The translations under genes and the position numbers were made by a program. From contig RSEE01000037.1 of assembly GCA_003971905.1 (NCBI GenBank), forward strand, positions 310,001-374,000: a stretch of DNA of 64,000 bases. The letters run 5' to 3'. The notes beneath the pieces are model-generated. The model saw only the letters and a program-made list of their open reading frames with translations, was not told where the DNA came from and did no database searches. Source of the stretch: Moniliella sp. 'wahieum'. Taxonomy: Eukaryota > Basidiomycota > Moniliellomycetes > Moniliellales > Moniliellaceae. Shown here piece after piece: positions 63,579 to 64,000 of the stretch. Every line of letters begins with the position of its first letter. The stretch's first letter is position 1.

Positions 63579-64000
63579 ATGTGAGAGGCATTGGTGCCTC
63601 CATCCCCTACACTTTTTTTCTCCCTGTGTACCCATCGCATCCATTTGATTTGTTGGCCGTTGACCAAATGGTCCGCCCTCCTTGGACTTTTGTTCTGTCC
63701 TCTTGCACTCTGTGGCTTTGTTTGGAGCCTGACGAAACGTGTAGTGACTGGATGGTTTGGACATTGTACCCCGGGTGGTACTAGGGATTAGGTGATATTG
63801 AGGTCTAATATAGGGAGGGTGACGAACGGTGCGCTCAACCACGGATCCGTTCTCGGTGGCCGAACATGGCGTCTTATCGCGCGTGTATCCATTGAACTCA
63901 AAACAATTGTGGTTCATCCACCATCACCGTGACTTGGCGCGGTCATTGCCGTTATACTTTGAACCACCGGATGCTCTTTGAAAACCCGACATGGGGCGTC
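63579..64000. other. 3' flank to window end
   Basis: No gene recognised in the last 422 bases. Confidence 0.5.

Overview
The window is nuclear DNA of a fungus, most likely a basidiomycete. Coding regions are GC-rich, spliceosomal introns are few and short (about 50-95 nt, GTRNGT donors, CTAAC-like branch points), the two tRNA genes carry introns, and the gene set is fungal: chitin synthase, a flavocytochrome b2-type dehydrogenase, a Flc-type TRP protein, Rcr1-like, Dbf4, Bur1, Atg4 and a metacaspase. I cannot place it to genus.

Layout. 1-2309: 3' end of a TRP-like membrane protein gene (+). 3300-3775: small RCR-like gene (-). 5165-8121: chitin synthase (+). 9448-14322: WS/DGAT-type acyltransferase with long disordered flanks (+). 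14870-16597: flavocytochrome b2-like gene (-). 16598-19706: 3.1 kb with no gene I can support. 19707-22376: glycogen phosphorylase (+). 22864-22967: tRNA-Tyr. 23781-25925: DBF4 (-). 26914-27021: tRNA-Ser. 28388-28764: ribosomal protein eL42 (-), head-to-head with BUR1/CDK9-like kinase at 29348-31068 (+). 32627-37587: ATG4 with large N- and C-terminal extensions (-), head-to-head with a small Pro/Ala/Gln-rich gene at 38220-38705 (+). 40584-41369: multi-pass membrane protein (-), flanked by two copies of a 0.4-kb repeat. 43475-45777: Ser/Thr-rich single-pass protein, a possible wall sensor (+). 47401-52312: ABCC/MRP transporter (+). 53185-54587: metacaspase (+). 54937-59426: putative mitochondrial PPR-like protein (-). 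60030-61476: NCBP3-like RNA-binding protein (-). 61828-63578: unrecognised membrane protein (+).

A key caution: almost every long conserved gene is broken by single-base frameshifts, on both strands. They fall mostly in homopolymers and mostly look like one missing base. The protein signal continues intact in the next frame each time. This fits uncorrected sequencing error better than gene death, so genes are annotated as whole loci spanning the breaks and the breaks are listed. Boundaries of Pro-rich N-termini are uncertain.

The genes do not form a pathway cluster; this is a normal housekeeping stretch. The loosely shared themes are cell wall and surface (chitin synthase, RCR, sensor, TRP), storage carbon and lipid (glycogen phosphorylase, WS/DGAT), vacuole and autophagy (Atg4, ABCC) and nuclear control (Dbf4, Bur1, NCBP3). 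The most interesting non-gene signal is a GAACGTT-type heptamer, single or in tandem, that recurs upstream of several unrelated gene starts.
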